64,000 bases of DNA, taken from positions 292,748-356,747 of the forward strand of contig NZ_JAGHQU010000003.1 in the NCBI RefSeq assembly GCF_017744135.1, written 5' to 3'. Source of the DNA: Endozoicomonas sp. G2_2. GTDB lineage: Bacteria > Pseudomonadota > Gammaproteobacteria > Nevskiales > Salinisphaeraceae. The position numbers and the translations under genes were made by a program. The first letter of the stretch is position 1. Each line of letters begins with the position of its first letter. Of this stretch, positions 1 through 8,395 are shown piece after piece. The notes beneath the pieces are model-generated. The model was not told the DNA's origin. It worked only from the letters and a program-made list of their open reading frames with translations, and made no database searches.

Positions 1-351
1 CACCACGCGAATATCCGAAGCGCTATAGAGTCGCGCGGCGCGTTCTGCGCCGACGATGGCGAATCGCAGCTGTCGTCGCGTATTCGGTTGGCGATCGGCG
101 CGGCCGATACGCCACTGGCCGTACAGCTGGTTATGGCTGTAGACGCACCACGGGCCGTCGTTGTCGCTCGCCGCAAAGAACACGAGCACTGCCTTGCCGC
201 GTGCTTCGACTGCGGCAATGGGGCGGCCCGCCAGTGTCGGCTCGAATCGCTTGTAGCGCTCGAACGCAAAGAAAACCGAATGTGCCGGCCCGTGCCCGAC
301 GGCGCGATCGATATCGTCCACCATGCGCTTGATTTCCGGACCTTCGGGCAT
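1..351 (-). CDS. nei: Endonuclease VIII (Nei), 5' part, runs off the window
   Basis: DNA glycosylase/AP lyase that removes oxidised pyrimidines in base excision repair. The first 117 codons are present. The protein begins MPEGPEIKRMVDD; Pro2 and Glu3 are the catalytic N-terminal residues exposed after Met removal, and MPEGPE is diagnostic of the Fpg/Nei family. Further in, the run YSHNQLYGQW and then LYSASDI match Nei rather than Fpg. The ATG is at 351 (complement). The zinc-finger C-terminus lies outside the window. It is transcribed away from the YceI gene, with about 170 bases between the two starts. The only open question is completeness, because the 3' end cannot be seen. Confidence 0.93.
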   Translation of the reverse strand, partial: MPEGPEIKRMVDDIDRAVGHGPAHSVFFAFERYKRFEPTLAGRPIAAVEARGKAVLVFFAASDNDGPWCVYSHNQLYGQWRIGRADRQPNTRRQLRFAIVGAERAARLYSASDIRVV

Positions 352-520
352 GCAGCAGCTCGTTCGACGAATGGAATGAACGGCGGTCTACGCCGGGTTG
401 CGCAAAGCGGATGATGGCGGGTTCGCGAGTCGAGGCCGGTGCAATGCGCGTAATCGAAAATACGCTAGACTCGGATGCGTCGCCCGCCATGGGTGGATCA
501 ACCGCAAAGGAGTGATTTGG

Positions 521-1105
521 ATGCACAAAATATTGCTCGGCCTGGCCTCGGCCGGCCTTGTCGCCGGCACCGCCAGCGCCGCCGAAACCTACACCATCGA
601 CCCGTCCCATACTTATGGCAACTTCGAGATCGGCCACATGGGCTTGTCCACCATGCACGGTCGTATCGACGTCACCGGCGGCGAGATCGTGATGGATCGT
701 GACGGCGATACCAGCCGTGTCGAAGTCACGATGGATCCGGCCAGCGTGGATACCGGCCATGAAAAACGCGACGAGCATCTGCGCGACAAGGAAGGCTTCT
801 TCGAGGTCGACAAGTATCCGGAGATGCGTTTTGTTTCCAGCCGCGTGACGTTCGACGGCGACGACGAAGCCACGGTCCAGGGCGAGTTGACCCTGCATGG
901 CGTCACCAAGCCCGTTACGCTCGACGTCGACGATATCGTCTGCATGGTCAATCCGATGGATGACAAGAAATACACCTGCGGTTTTTCGGCCGAGACCGAG
1001 ATCAAACGCAGTGACTTCGGCATGGACGCTTTCATTCCGCTGGTGGCGGATGAAGTCGAGATTCAGATCGAGGCTGAGGCCAACCGGCCGAACGACGCGG
1101 CCTGA
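521..1105 (+). CDS. YceI family periplasmic lipid-binding protein
   Basis: Predicted 194-residue exported protein of the YceI lipocalin-like family. Members bind polyisoprenoid or amphiphilic lipids in the periplasm and are often induced by base or osmotic stress; the ligand here is unknown. Residues 1-20 are a signal peptide ending TASA before AETYTID. The family marks are YTIDPSHTYGNFEIGHMG at the start, then RFVSSRVTF and LTLHGVTKPVTL in the middle. The ATG at 521 is chosen because AAAGGAG sits about 10 bases upstream and the signal peptide begins there; the frame stays open upstream to 398 without such features. The gene stands alone, with a hairpin terminator after it. Confidence 0.9.
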   Translation: MHKILLGLASAGLVAGTASAAETYTIDPSHTYGNFEIGHMGLSTMHGRIDVTGGEIVMDRDGDTSRVEVTMDPASVDTGHEKRDEHLRDKEGFFEVDKYPEMRFVSSRVTFDGDDEATVQGELTLHGVTKPVTLDVDDIVCMVNPMDDKKYTCGFSAETEIKRSDFGMDAFIPLVADEVEIQIEAEANRPNDAA

Positions 1106-1126
1106 TTTCGTAGACAGGTCTTGGAG

Positions 1127-1160
1127 AGCCGGCGGTTCGGAAGAGCTGCCGGCTTTTTTG
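1127..1160 (+). terminator. Rho-independent terminator after the YceI gene
   Basis: AGCCGGC (1127-1133) pairs with GCCGGCT (1148-1154) and is followed by a run of T (1154-1159), 22 bases after the stop codon. Confidence 0.8.
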
Positions 1161-1259
1161 TGTGCGGTAGCTCTGTGTTCATTGGGTTAGAGGCTAACGC
1201 TTTGTAGTCGGAGGTCATGAGTGTTTGGGTCAACTGCGCGGGTGAATTTTTACTTGGGG

Positions 1260-1486
1260 TTTCGCGCTGCTGCGCGACTCACTTTCTTTTGCTTGTCCAA
1301 AAGAAAGTAAGCAAAGGAAAAGGACACCCTGTCTTGCGTCGGCGCTTTGCGCCGATGCCCTGCGCGGCTGCGGCCGAAAGAGGACAGCCGGAAACTCGCC
1401 GCGCTACGCGCGACTCAAACATCCGGCTGTCTTTATCTCTTTCGGCCTCCACTGCTCGGCGCTGCGCCCAAGGGGACCGAATACAG
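1260..1486 (+). repeat. Structured repeat, copy A (plus orientation)
   Basis: One of four related copies in the window. Helices in order: TCGCGC/GCGCGA (1262-1277); ACTTTCTTTTG with a 6-base loop and CAAAAGAAAGT (1281-1308); TCGGCGC/GCGCCGA around TTT (1339-1355); then a long stem in which 1372-1392 pairs with 1422-1431 plus 1437-1447, about 21 base pairs broken only by a 5-base bulge. The long stem encloses AACTCG...CTCAAACA, also seen in copies B and C. The copy ends with GGGACCGAATACAG. The short open frames here translate the hairpins (a LLLVQKKVSKGKG-like peptide) and I do not accept them as genes. Nothing else is seen between 1161 and 1259. Confidence 0.8.
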
Positions 1487-1513
1487 ACTCAAGACCGGCT
1501 CGCTGACGCTTCG

Positions 1514-1565
1514 CCAAGATCGCAAAGCGATCTTTGGTCGGACAATGCCGCAGGCGAGTCCGACC
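1514..1565. other. Extra hairpins between repeat copies A and B
   Basis: In the 147-base gap between the two convergent copies, CCAAGATCGC (1514-1523) pairs with GCGATCTTTGG (one bulge), and GGTCGGAC (1536-1543) pairs with GTCCGACC (1558-1565). They may belong to copy A as an extra module. No gene is seen. Confidence 0.45.
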
Positions 1566-1633
1566 GGAACGCAGCCAAACGCTTCAACGTCTACTCGATC
1601 ACCATTTCAACTACAGAGGTTCAGTGGTCGCGC

Positions 1634-1895
1634 CTGTATTCGGGTCCCGTGTGGCGCGACGAGAAGCGCAGGGCCGAAGGGTGTCCAGCGCATGCGCCGG
1701 TGCGGCCAGCTGTTTGAGGATCGCCAAAGCGATCCGAGTTCTGGCCGCATCCCTTCGGGCCGAGCATCGCAGTGCACCGGCACGAAGTGCCGGCGCGCAA
1801 CCCGGGTGTCTTTTTCCTTTGCTTACTTTCTTTTGGACAAGCAAAAGAAAGTGAGTCGCACAGCAGTGCGAAACCAAAGGAACGATAAACTCGTG
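1634..1895 (-). repeat. Structured repeat, copy B (minus orientation)
   Basis: Convergent with copy A. Read on the minus strand: CACGAGTTTATCGTTCC, then TCGCAC/GTGCGA (1856-1871), ACTTTCTTTTG/CAAAAGAAAGT (1825-1852), CCGGCAC/GTGCCGG (1777-1793), CCGAAGGG/CCCTTCGG, TGCGGCCAG/CTGGCCGCA (1741-1749 with 1701-1709) enclosing GGATCGC/GCGATCC, then CCGGCGC/GCGCTGG with one G-T pair, ending GGGACCCGAATACAG. Almost every paired position that differs from copy C is matched by a change in its partner. Bases 1896-1974, up to the uup stop, hold nothing I recognise. Confidence 0.8.
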
Positions 1896-1974
1896 CGCTG
1901 TTTAAAACTCGTGGCTTGATCCAACAGTCTACGGCCCGAGAGTAAGCCACTCTTGCTGCAACGCGAGCTGGCCC

Positions 1975-3888
1975 TTACCCCTGACGCGCTTCCAGCGCCT
2001 CCCAACGCTCCAAAGCGTTCTCGAGATCGGCCTGCGCCTTGCCAAGCTCTTCGGTCTTGCGCTTGATCTCGTCCGCCGGCCGGTCGTAGAAGCCGGCCTT
2101 CGCGAACTCCGCCTCGAGCCCCTCGATCCGGGCTTCCAGCTTCTCGATCATATCCGGCAACGCGCGCAGTTCCTTGCGCTCGGCGCTGGACAGGGGATTG
2201 GCCGGCTGCGCCTTGGGTTTGGGCGCGGCGGGCGCGGGTTTCGAGGCGGCGGTCTTAGGTTTGGTCATCGAGGTGGCCGGGGCTGCCTCAGCCGGGCGCT
2301 GGCGCAGCCAGTCGGTATAGCCGCCGACATAGTCGTTGACCTTGCCGTTGCCTTCGAACACCAGACTGCTGGTGACCACGTTGTCCAGGAACGCACGGTC
2401 GTGCGAGACGAGCAGCAGGGTGCCTTCGTAGTTCATCAGCCGTTCCTCGAGCAATTCGAGGGTTTCGACGTCGAGGTCGTTGGTCGGCTCGTCCATGATC
2501 AGCAGGTTGGCGGGCCGGGTGAACAACTTGGCCAGCAGCAGGCGATTGCGTTCGCCGCCGGAGAGCACATGCGTCGGGCTGCGGGCGCGTTTGGGCGAGA
2601 ACAGGAAGTCCTGCAGATAACTCATCACGTGCCGATCCTGGCCGTTGATGGTGATCGAGGAGCGTCCCTGCGCCACGTTGTCGAGCACGCTGATGGAGTC
2701 GTCGAGCGCGGCGCGGTGCTGATCGAAATGGGCGATATCGAGATTGGTACCGAGCTTGATGGTGCCGGCATCGGGCTCGATACGGCCAAGCAACAGGTTG
2801 ATGAGCGTGGTCTTGCCACAGCCGTTGGGGCCGATGATGCCGACCTTGTCGCCGCGCTGGATCACCGTCGACAGATTATTGACGATCGGTTTTTCGTTGT
2901 TGCCGTCGCGCCAGGTGTAGGCCAGGTTTTCGGCCACGATCACATGCTTGCCCGAACGCGCGGCATCCTGGGTGATGATATTGGCGTTGCCGCCGCGTTC
3001 GCGGCGCTCGGCGCGCTCGGCGCGCATGGCTTTCAGCGCGCGTACACGGCCTTCGTTACGGGTACGCCGGGCCTTGATGCCCTGGCGGATCCAGACTTCT
3101 TCCTGGGCCAGGCGCTTGTCGAACAAGGCGTTGGCCTTCTCTTCGTCGGCCAGCATCTTTTCCTTGCCTTCGGTAAACGTGTCGTAGTTGCCGGGCCAGG
3201 AGGTGAGCTTGCCGCGATCGAGGTCGATGATGCGGGTGGCGAGATTTTTCAGAAACGCGCGGTCATGGGTGATGAATAGCAGCGCACCGTTCCAGGCCAG
3301 CAGCATCTCTTCGAGCTGGGCGATGGCGGCGATATCCAGATGGTTGGTCGGCTCGTCGAGCAGCAGCAGATCGGGTTCCTGCACCAGCGCGCGGGCCAGC
3401 AGCACGCGGCGTTTCTGACCGCCGGATAGCGCCTCGAACTGCCAGTCCGCGTCCAGGTTCAGCCGCGACAGGGTGGACTCGACCTGCGGCGCGAGCGTCC
3501 AGCCGTCCATTGCCTCGACGCGCGCCTGGGCCTTCGAGAAGGCGTCCATCACGTCCTCGCCGGCCGACAGGCGGGCCGTGAGGTCGTGAAAACGCGCCAG
3601 GGCCGCGCCCACGTCGCCCAGGCCACCGGCCACCACGTCGAACACCGCACCGGACGTGCCGGCCGGGACTTCCTGTTCGAGCCGGGCGATACGCAGGTCG
3701 GGCTTCTGCTCGCGGGTGACCTCGTCCGGCTCGATCTCGCGCGAGACGATACGCATGAGCGTGGACTTGCCCGTGCCGTTGCGCCCGACGAGGGCGACGC
3801 GCTCGCCGCGGTCGATGCTGATCTCGGCATCGTCGAGCAGCGGATGGGTGCCGTAGGCCAACCGGAGATTGCGCAGTTGCAGGATCAT
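1975..3888 (-). CDS. uup: ABC-F family ATPase Uup
   Basis: Soluble tandem ATP-binding protein of 637 residues (E. coli Uup is about 635), without membrane segments. ABC-F proteins act on ribosomes; Uup loss in E. coli raises precise excision of transposons. First cassette: Walker A GRNGTGKST at residues 35-43, signature LSGGQKRR, Walker B LLLLDEPTNHLD. Second cassette: GPNGCGKTT, LSGGERNR, LLIMDEPTNDLD. After a Pro/Ala/Lys linker, the last 65 or so residues form the coiled coil (EKLEARIEGLEAEFAKAG) that separates Uup from YheS/EttA. The start at 3888 (MILQLRNLRLAYG) is the family start; the upstream open extension to 4068 looks unrelated. It is divergent from rmuC. Confidence 0.93.
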   Translation of the reverse strand: MILQLRNLRLAYGTHPLLDDAEISIDRGERVALVGRNGTGKSTLMRIVSREIEPDEVTREQKPDLRIARLEQEVPAGTSGAVFDVVAGGLGDVGAALARFHDLTARLSAGEDVMDAFSKAQARVEAMDGWTLAPQVESTLSRLNLDADWQFEALSGGQKRRVLLARALVQEPDLLLLDEPTNHLDIAAIAQLEEMLLAWNGALLFITHDRAFLKNLATRIIDLDRGKLTSWPGNYDTFTEGKEKMLADEEKANALFDKRLAQEEVWIRQGIKARRTRNEGRVRALKAMRAERAERRERGGNANIITQDAARSGKHVIVAENLAYTWRDGNNEKPIVNNLSTVIQRGDKVGIIGPNGCGKTTLINLLLGRIEPDAGTIKLGTNLDIAHFDQHRAALDDSISVLDNVAQGRSSITINGQDRHVMSYLQDFLFSPKRARSPTHVLSGGERNRLLLAKLFTRPANLLIMDEPTNDLDVETLELLEERLMNYEGTLLLVSHDRAFLDNVVTSSLVFEGNGKVNDYVGGYTDWLRQRPAEAAPATSMTKPKTAASKPAPAAPKPKAQPANPLSSAERKELRALPDMIEKLEARIEGLEAEFAKAGFYDRPADEIKRKTEELGKAQADLENALERWEALEARQG

Positions 3889-4058
3889 GGGCGCGAAAAC
3901 GTCGCGAGCAGAGAAATCAAGCGCGCATTGTACGCGCCGCCCGGCTGGCTTGGTGCGCCGCCGCATCGGCTGCGATTCGATCCGGTCCGCCGCCGCCTTG
4001 GATGCAGCGTTAGACTGAGCACAGACCGAATTCGTACCGACCGCGCCCGCGCCTGCCG

Positions 4059-5462
4059 ATGACCACACAAGCTATTGTATTGATTGTATCCGCGCTGATT
4101 CTGGGGACGCTGATAGGCGCGGCGCTGGCCGCGCTGTGGGCGCGTTCCGCCCAGGCTCGGCTCGCTGCGGCGCGCGACGTCGCCCAGCGCGAGATTGATA
4201 CCCAGGCGAGCACGCTGGCCGAAACGCGCCGCGCGCTGGATGACGCGCGCCAGACGCTCGCCGATGCGCGCAGCGAAAACGCGCGGCTGGAAACCCGGCT
4301 GGAAGGCGAGCGCCGCAATAGCGAGGAAAAGCTCAAGACGCTCACCGAGGCGCGCGAGGCGCTCACCCACCAGTTCAAGACGCTGTCGCAGGAAATTCTG
4401 GAAGAGAAGAGCAAAGCCTTCACCGAGCAGAACAAGGCCAGCCTCGAACCGCTCATCAACCCGCTGCGCGACCATATCGGGCGGTTCGAGAAACAGGTCA
4501 AGGAGGCCTACGACGCGGAGAACCGCCAGCGCAGCGCGCTCGCCGAGCAGGTGAAGATGCTGGAGCAGTCCAACAAGGCGATCGCCGAGGATGCGACCAA
4601 CCTCACCAACGCGCTCAAGGGCGAGTCCAAGACCCAGGGCAACTGGGGCGAGATGATCCTGGAAACCGTGCTGGAGCGCTCCGGCCTCGAACGCGGCGCC
4701 CAGTACGACACCCAGTTTTCGACCACCACCGAAGACGGCAAGCGCCAGCTGCCGGACGCGGTCGTTCATCTGCCCGGCGAGCGCAGTCTGGTGATCGATT
4801 CCAAGGTCTCGCTGGTGGACTACCTGCGCGTGCACGAGGCCGATGACGAAGCCGCTCGCCGCGTGGCACTCAAGGCGCATATCGATTCGGTACGCCGTCA
4901 TCTCAAGCAGCTTTCGGCGAAGAACTATCAGGGCATCGCCGCGATCCGAACGCTCGACTATGTGTTCATGTTCATCCCGTCCGAGGCGGCCTATGTCGAG
5001 GCGCTGCGCGGCGATTTCGACCTCCAGCGCGAAGCGCTCGACGCCAATATCGCGTTGGTGTCGCCGACCACGCTCATGCCGATGCTGCGGGCCGTGGAAA
5101 ACCTCTGGCGTCTCGATAAGCAGGAGAAGAACGCCGAGGCGATCGCGGCGCGTGCCGGTACGCTCTACGACAAGTTCGTCGGTTTCATCGGCGATCTCGA
5201 CAAGGTGTCGCGCAACCTCGACACGGTGAACAAATCCTTTGCCGATGCGCGCAACAAGCTCACCGAAGGCCGCGGCAACCTCGTGCGTCAGGCCGAGATG
5301 CTCAGCGCGATGGGCGCGAACACCTCGAAGACGATGCCGAAAAGCTGGCACGAGGCGGGCCAGCTCGGCGCTGATCGCGCGGCCGCCGACGACAGCACGG
5401 ACGATGCCGGGCTCGACGCGCTGGACTCGGACGAAAACGACGACAACGGCGACGACACATGA
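4059..5462 (+). CDS. rmuC: DNA recombination protein RmuC
   Basis: Predicted 467-residue RmuC. The family limits DNA inversions at short inverted repeats in E. coli and carries a PD-(D/E)XK-like nuclease core. Residues 5-27 form an N-terminal membrane anchor and about 30-130 a long coiled coil (ARDVAQREIDTQASTLAETR onward). The conserved core includes QGNWGEMILETVLERSGL and LVIDSKVSLVDYL, then VFMFIPSEAAYVEAL and LWRLDKQEKNAEAIA. The tail is strongly acidic (DSDENDDNGDD). The stop overlaps the next start in an ATGA arrangement, so it is probably co-transcribed with the rhodanese-E1 gene. The 5' end lies about 170 bases from divergent uup. Confidence 0.95.
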   Translation: MTTQAIVLIVSALILGTLIGAALAALWARSAQARLAAARDVAQREIDTQASTLAETRRALDDARQTLADARSENARLETRLEGERRNSEEKLKTLTEAREALTHQFKTLSQEILEEKSKAFTEQNKASLEPLINPLRDHIGRFEKQVKEAYDAENRQRSALAEQVKMLEQSNKAIAEDATNLTNALKGESKTQGNWGEMILETVLERSGLERGAQYDTQFSTTTEDGKRQLPDAVVHLPGERSLVIDSKVSLVDYLRVHEADDEAARRVALKAHIDSVRRHLKQLSAKNYQGIAAIRTLDYVFMFIPSEAAYVEALRGDFDLQREALDANIALVSPTTLMPMLRAVENLWRLDKQEKNAEAIAARAGTLYDKFVGFIGDLDKVSRNLDTVNKSFADARNKLTEGRGNLVRQAEMLSAMGANTSKTMPKSWHEAGQLGADRAAADDSTDDAGLDALDSDENDDNGDDT

Positions 5463-6577
5463 GCCTTAAAGACCAGATCGCCGCGCTGCGCACGCGCCTG
5501 CCGCCGGTCGACGCCGAACGGGCCGCCGAACTGACGCGCCAGGGCGCGCTGCTGGTGGATATCCGCGAGGCCGACGAGATCGCCCAGGGCACGCCGGTGG
5601 GCGCGAAACCGCTGGGTCGCGGTTTTCTTGAGATGCGCCTGGAGCAGGAAGCGCGCGATCCCGAGCAGACGATCCTGTTGCTGTGCGCCTCCGGCTCGCG
5701 CTCGCTTCTGGCCGCCGATCAGCTCTCGCGGCTGGGTTATACCGACGTGCGGTCGGTCGAAGGCGGCTTCGATGCCTGGAAGGATGCCGGCCTGGCGTTC
5801 GAAACACCGGCCATGCTCGACAACGCGGACCGCGCCCGCTATGCGCGCCAGCTGACGTTGCCTGAGGTGGGTGAAGCCGGGCAGACGAAACTGCGGGATG
5901 CGCGGGTGCTGGTCGTCGGCGCCGGTGGGCTCGGCTCGCCGGCGGCGTTCTATCTGGCGGCCGCCGGGGTGGGGCATATCGGTATCGTCGATCACGATGT
6001 GGTCGATCGGTCGAATCTGCACCGCCAGATCCTGCATCGCGATGCCAGCGTCGGCCAGCCCAAGGTGCGCTCGGCGATGGCCACGTTGAATGCGCTCAAT
6101 CCGAGCGTCGTCATCGAGCCGATCGAGGCGCGCGTGAACGAAGACAACGCCGCCGATCTGGTCGCCGGCTACGATCTGGTCGTCGATGGCTCCGACAATT
6201 TCAATGCCCGCTATGCCGTCAACGATGCCTGTGTGGCCGCGCACATTCCGTTGGTCTATGGCGCGGTCGAGCGCTTTGCCGGGCAGGTGGGCGTATTCCC
6301 GGCTGGCGGGGCACCCTGCTATCGCTGCCTGTTCGCCAGCGCGCCGCCGGCCGGGGCCGCGCCCACCTGTGCGGAGGCCGGTGTGCTCGGCGTGGTGCCG
6401 GGCCTGGTGGGCACGTTGCAGGCGCTGGAGGCGATCAAGCTCATCGTCGGCATGCCGGACACGCTGTCCGCGCGCGTGCTCACGCTCGACGCCAAGACCC
6501 AGCGCTGGCGCAGCCTGCAGATTCCCGACGACCCGGCATGTGCGGTATGCGGTCACGGCAAGCGTCGGCCGGTATAG
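5459..6577 (+). CDS. Rhodanese plus MoeB/ThiF (E1-like) fusion protein
   Basis: A 372-residue protein that should adenylate the C-terminus of a small sulfur carrier such as MoaD or ThiS for molybdopterin or thiamine synthesis. Residues 1-110 are a rhodanese domain with a plausible persulfide Cys76 in LLCASGSRS. From about 120 on is an E1-like domain: RYARQLTLPEVGEAGQ, the nucleotide loop VVGAGGLGSPAA, DNLHRQ-like DRSNLHRQ, DGSDNFNARYAVND, and CYRCLF and CAVCGH as zinc-binding cysteine pairs. The usual fusion (MOCS3/Uba4) has rhodanese at the C-terminus; here the order is reversed. Overlap with rmuC suggests one transcript. MoeB and ThiF cannot be told apart from sequence alone. Confidence 0.88.
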   Translation: MSLKDQIAALRTRLPPVDAERAAELTRQGALLVDIREADEIAQGTPVGAKPLGRGFLEMRLEQEARDPEQTILLLCASGSRSLLAADQLSRLGYTDVRSVEGGFDAWKDAGLAFETPAMLDNADRARYARQLTLPEVGEAGQTKLRDARVLVVGAGGLGSPAAFYLAAAGVGHIGIVDHDVVDRSNLHRQILHRDASVGQPKVRSAMATLNALNPSVVIEPIEARVNEDNAADLVAGYDLVVDGSDNFNARYAVNDACVAAHIPLVYGAVERFAGQVGVFPAGGAPCYRCLFASAPPAGAAPTCAEAGVLGVVPGLVGTLQALEAIKLIVGMPDTLSARVLTLDAKTQRWRSLQIPDDPACAVCGHGKRRPV

Positions 6578-6688
6578 AGAAAATTCCCTGATACGTTCGT
6601 CGAGTGGCGTCGGTATGCTGCGCGTTGCTAGCATTTCGCTGATCAGCCAGCGCCGACGTTCAAAGGCGCGTTAGCGAGGGGAAACGAT

Positions 6689-8395
6689 ATGCCGGCTTTT
6701 CTGTTGATCGTGATCACGCTGGTGGCGTTCTATCTCGCCTACCGTTTCTATTCGCGCTATCTCGCCGAAAAGGTCTATCGGCTCGATCCCAACTTCGTCA
6801 CGCCCGCGAACGAGCTGCGCGACGGCGTGGATTTCGTGCCCACGCACAAGCATGTGCTGCTTGGCCATCACTTCACGTCGGTGGCCGGTGCGGCGCCGAT
6901 CGTGGGCCCGGCCATCGCCGTCTACTGGGGCTGGTTGCCGGCGCTGACCTGGGTGGTGCTTGGCACCATCTTCGCTGCCGGCGTGCACGACTTCGGCTCG
7001 ATCGTGGTCTCCGCGCGCAACCGCGGCCAGAACATCGGCACGCTCTCCGGCAAGGTGGTGTCCGCCCGTGCGAGTACGCTCTTCTTGCTGATCATCTTCT
7101 TCCTGCTCACGCTGGTGAACGCCGTATTCGGCGTGGTGATGGCGATCCTTTTCGAGGCCAACCCCGGCGCGGTCGTTCCGGCACTGATCGTGATCCCGAT
7201 CGCGGTCTTCATCGGGCAGTGGGCCTATCGCATGGGCCGCTCGATCATCATTCCGTCGATCATTGGCCTGCTGCTGCTCTATATCGCGATCCCGATCGGT
7301 CAGGCGTACCCGATTTATGTCGACGGGCTGGCCGAAGCCGTGGGGCTTTCCGTACGCACGACCTGGATCATTCTGATCTTCGCCTACACCTGGATTGCCT
7401 CGCGCCTGCCGGTGTGGGTGCTGCTGCAGCCGCGCGATTACATCAACGGTCAGCAGCTGATCGTTGCTCTGGTCGTGATCTTCCTCGGTGTGCTGGTCGG
7501 CTGGGACACGGTCGCCGCACCGGCGGTCAACGAAGTGGCGCCGAACTCGCCGCACTGGTTCCCCTATCTGTTCATCACCGTGGCCTGCGGCGCGATCTCC
7601 GGTTTTCATAGCCTGGTCGCTTCCGGCACCACCTCGAAGCAGCTCGACAAGGAGCCGGAAGCGCGCTTTGTCGGCTACGGCGGTGCACTCGGCGAAGGCG
7701 CACTGGCGCTGGCGGCCATCCTGGCCTGCACGGCCGGCCTCGGTGCGGCAGGCGACTGGAACGCCGCTTACGCCGACTTTGGCGCCGCCTCGGGCGGTGC
7801 GCTGGGCAACTTCGTGAACGGCACCGGCCACTTCCTGAGCAATCTCGGTATCCCGGCCACGCTGGGCGCGACGTTCGCCGCGGTGGTGGTGATCACCTTC
7901 GCCGGCACGACCATGGATACCGGCGTGCGCCTGCAGCGCTATATCCTTCAGGAGATCAGCGAACTTGCCGGCATCAAGGCGCTGGCCGGGCGTGTCAACG
8001 TGCTGACCACGCTGGCGGTGCTGATTCCGCTGGGTCTGGCACTCGTGCCGGGCGGCGAGAGCGCCGGCGGCAAGGGCTTTGCCTTCGGCCGGTTGTGGAC
8101 GCTGTTCGGTACCACCAACCAGCTGACCGCCGGCCTCGCGTTGTCGATCATCGGCGTGTGGCTGCTCGCGCGTAACCGCAACCCGCTGGCCGCACTCATT
8201 CCGCTGGTGTTCCTGCTGTTCATGACCACCTGGGCACTGATCCTCAACCTCGGCGATTTCTTCGCCAAGGGCGATTGGCTGCTGCTGGTCATGGACGCAG
8301 CCATCTTTGTGCTGGCGGCCTGGCTCGCGGTCGAGGCGTTCACGGCATTCAATCGCGAACGCACCAATCCGAGCGCGGCCACCGCGGACCGATGA
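6689..8395 (+). CDS. cstA: CstA family carbon-starvation transporter
   Basis: Inner-membrane transporter of the CstA family, whose members take up pyruvate and have been linked to peptides. It is 568 residues, shorter than E. coli CstA (about 701). The N-terminus gives the family pattern: a first membrane helix, then YRFYSRYLAEKVYRLD, FVPTHKHVLLGHHFTSVAGA and GPAIAVYWGWLPALTWVVLG. Further marks are FAAGVHDFGSIVVSARNRG and HSLVASGTTSKQLDKE. Around 14-16 hydrophobic segments follow. GAGGGGAAA lies 6-14 bases before the ATG. The stop overlaps the next start (ATGA), and three more genes follow closely with a thiol/ATPase theme, so the transporter may need assembly or metal/thiol help. Confidence 0.92.
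   Translation: MPAFLLIVITLVAFYLAYRFYSRYLAEKVYRLDPNFVTPANELRDGVDFVPTHKHVLLGHHFTSVAGAAPIVGPAIAVYWGWLPALTWVVLGTIFAAGVHDFGSIVVSARNRGQNIGTLSGKVVSARASTLFLLIIFFLLTLVNAVFGVVMAILFEANPGAVVPALIVIPIAVFIGQWAYRMGRSIIIPSIIGLLLLYIAIPIGQAYPIYVDGLAEAVGLSVRTTWIILIFAYTWIASRLPVWVLLQPRDYINGQQLIVALVVIFLGVLVGWDTVAAPAVNEVAPNSPHWFPYLFITVACGAISGFHSLVASGTTSKQLDKEPEARFVGYGGALGEGALALAAILACTAGLGAAGDWNAAYADFGAASGGALGNFVNGTGHFLSNLGIPATLGATFAAVVVITFAGTTMDTGVRLQRYILQEISELAGIKALAGRVNVLTTLAVLIPLGLALVPGGESAGGKGFAFGRLWTLFGTTNQLTAGLALSIIGVWLLARNRNPLAALIPLVFLLFMTTWALILNLGDFFAKGDWLLLVMDAAIFVLAAWLAVEAFTAFNRERTNPSAATADR

Noticed and set aside
131..898. Long minus-strand frame across nei and the YceI gene
   Set aside because: It is antisense to the YceI gene and out of frame with nei, whose MPEGPE start at 351 is decisive.
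1217..2005. Several open frames on both strands (for example LLLVQKKVSKGKG-like peptides)
   Set aside because: They follow the hairpins of repeat copies A and B, change frame between copies and have no independent coding support.
2401..3279. Plus-strand frame opposite uup
   Set aside because: Antisense shadow of a clear ABC-F gene, produced by high GC.
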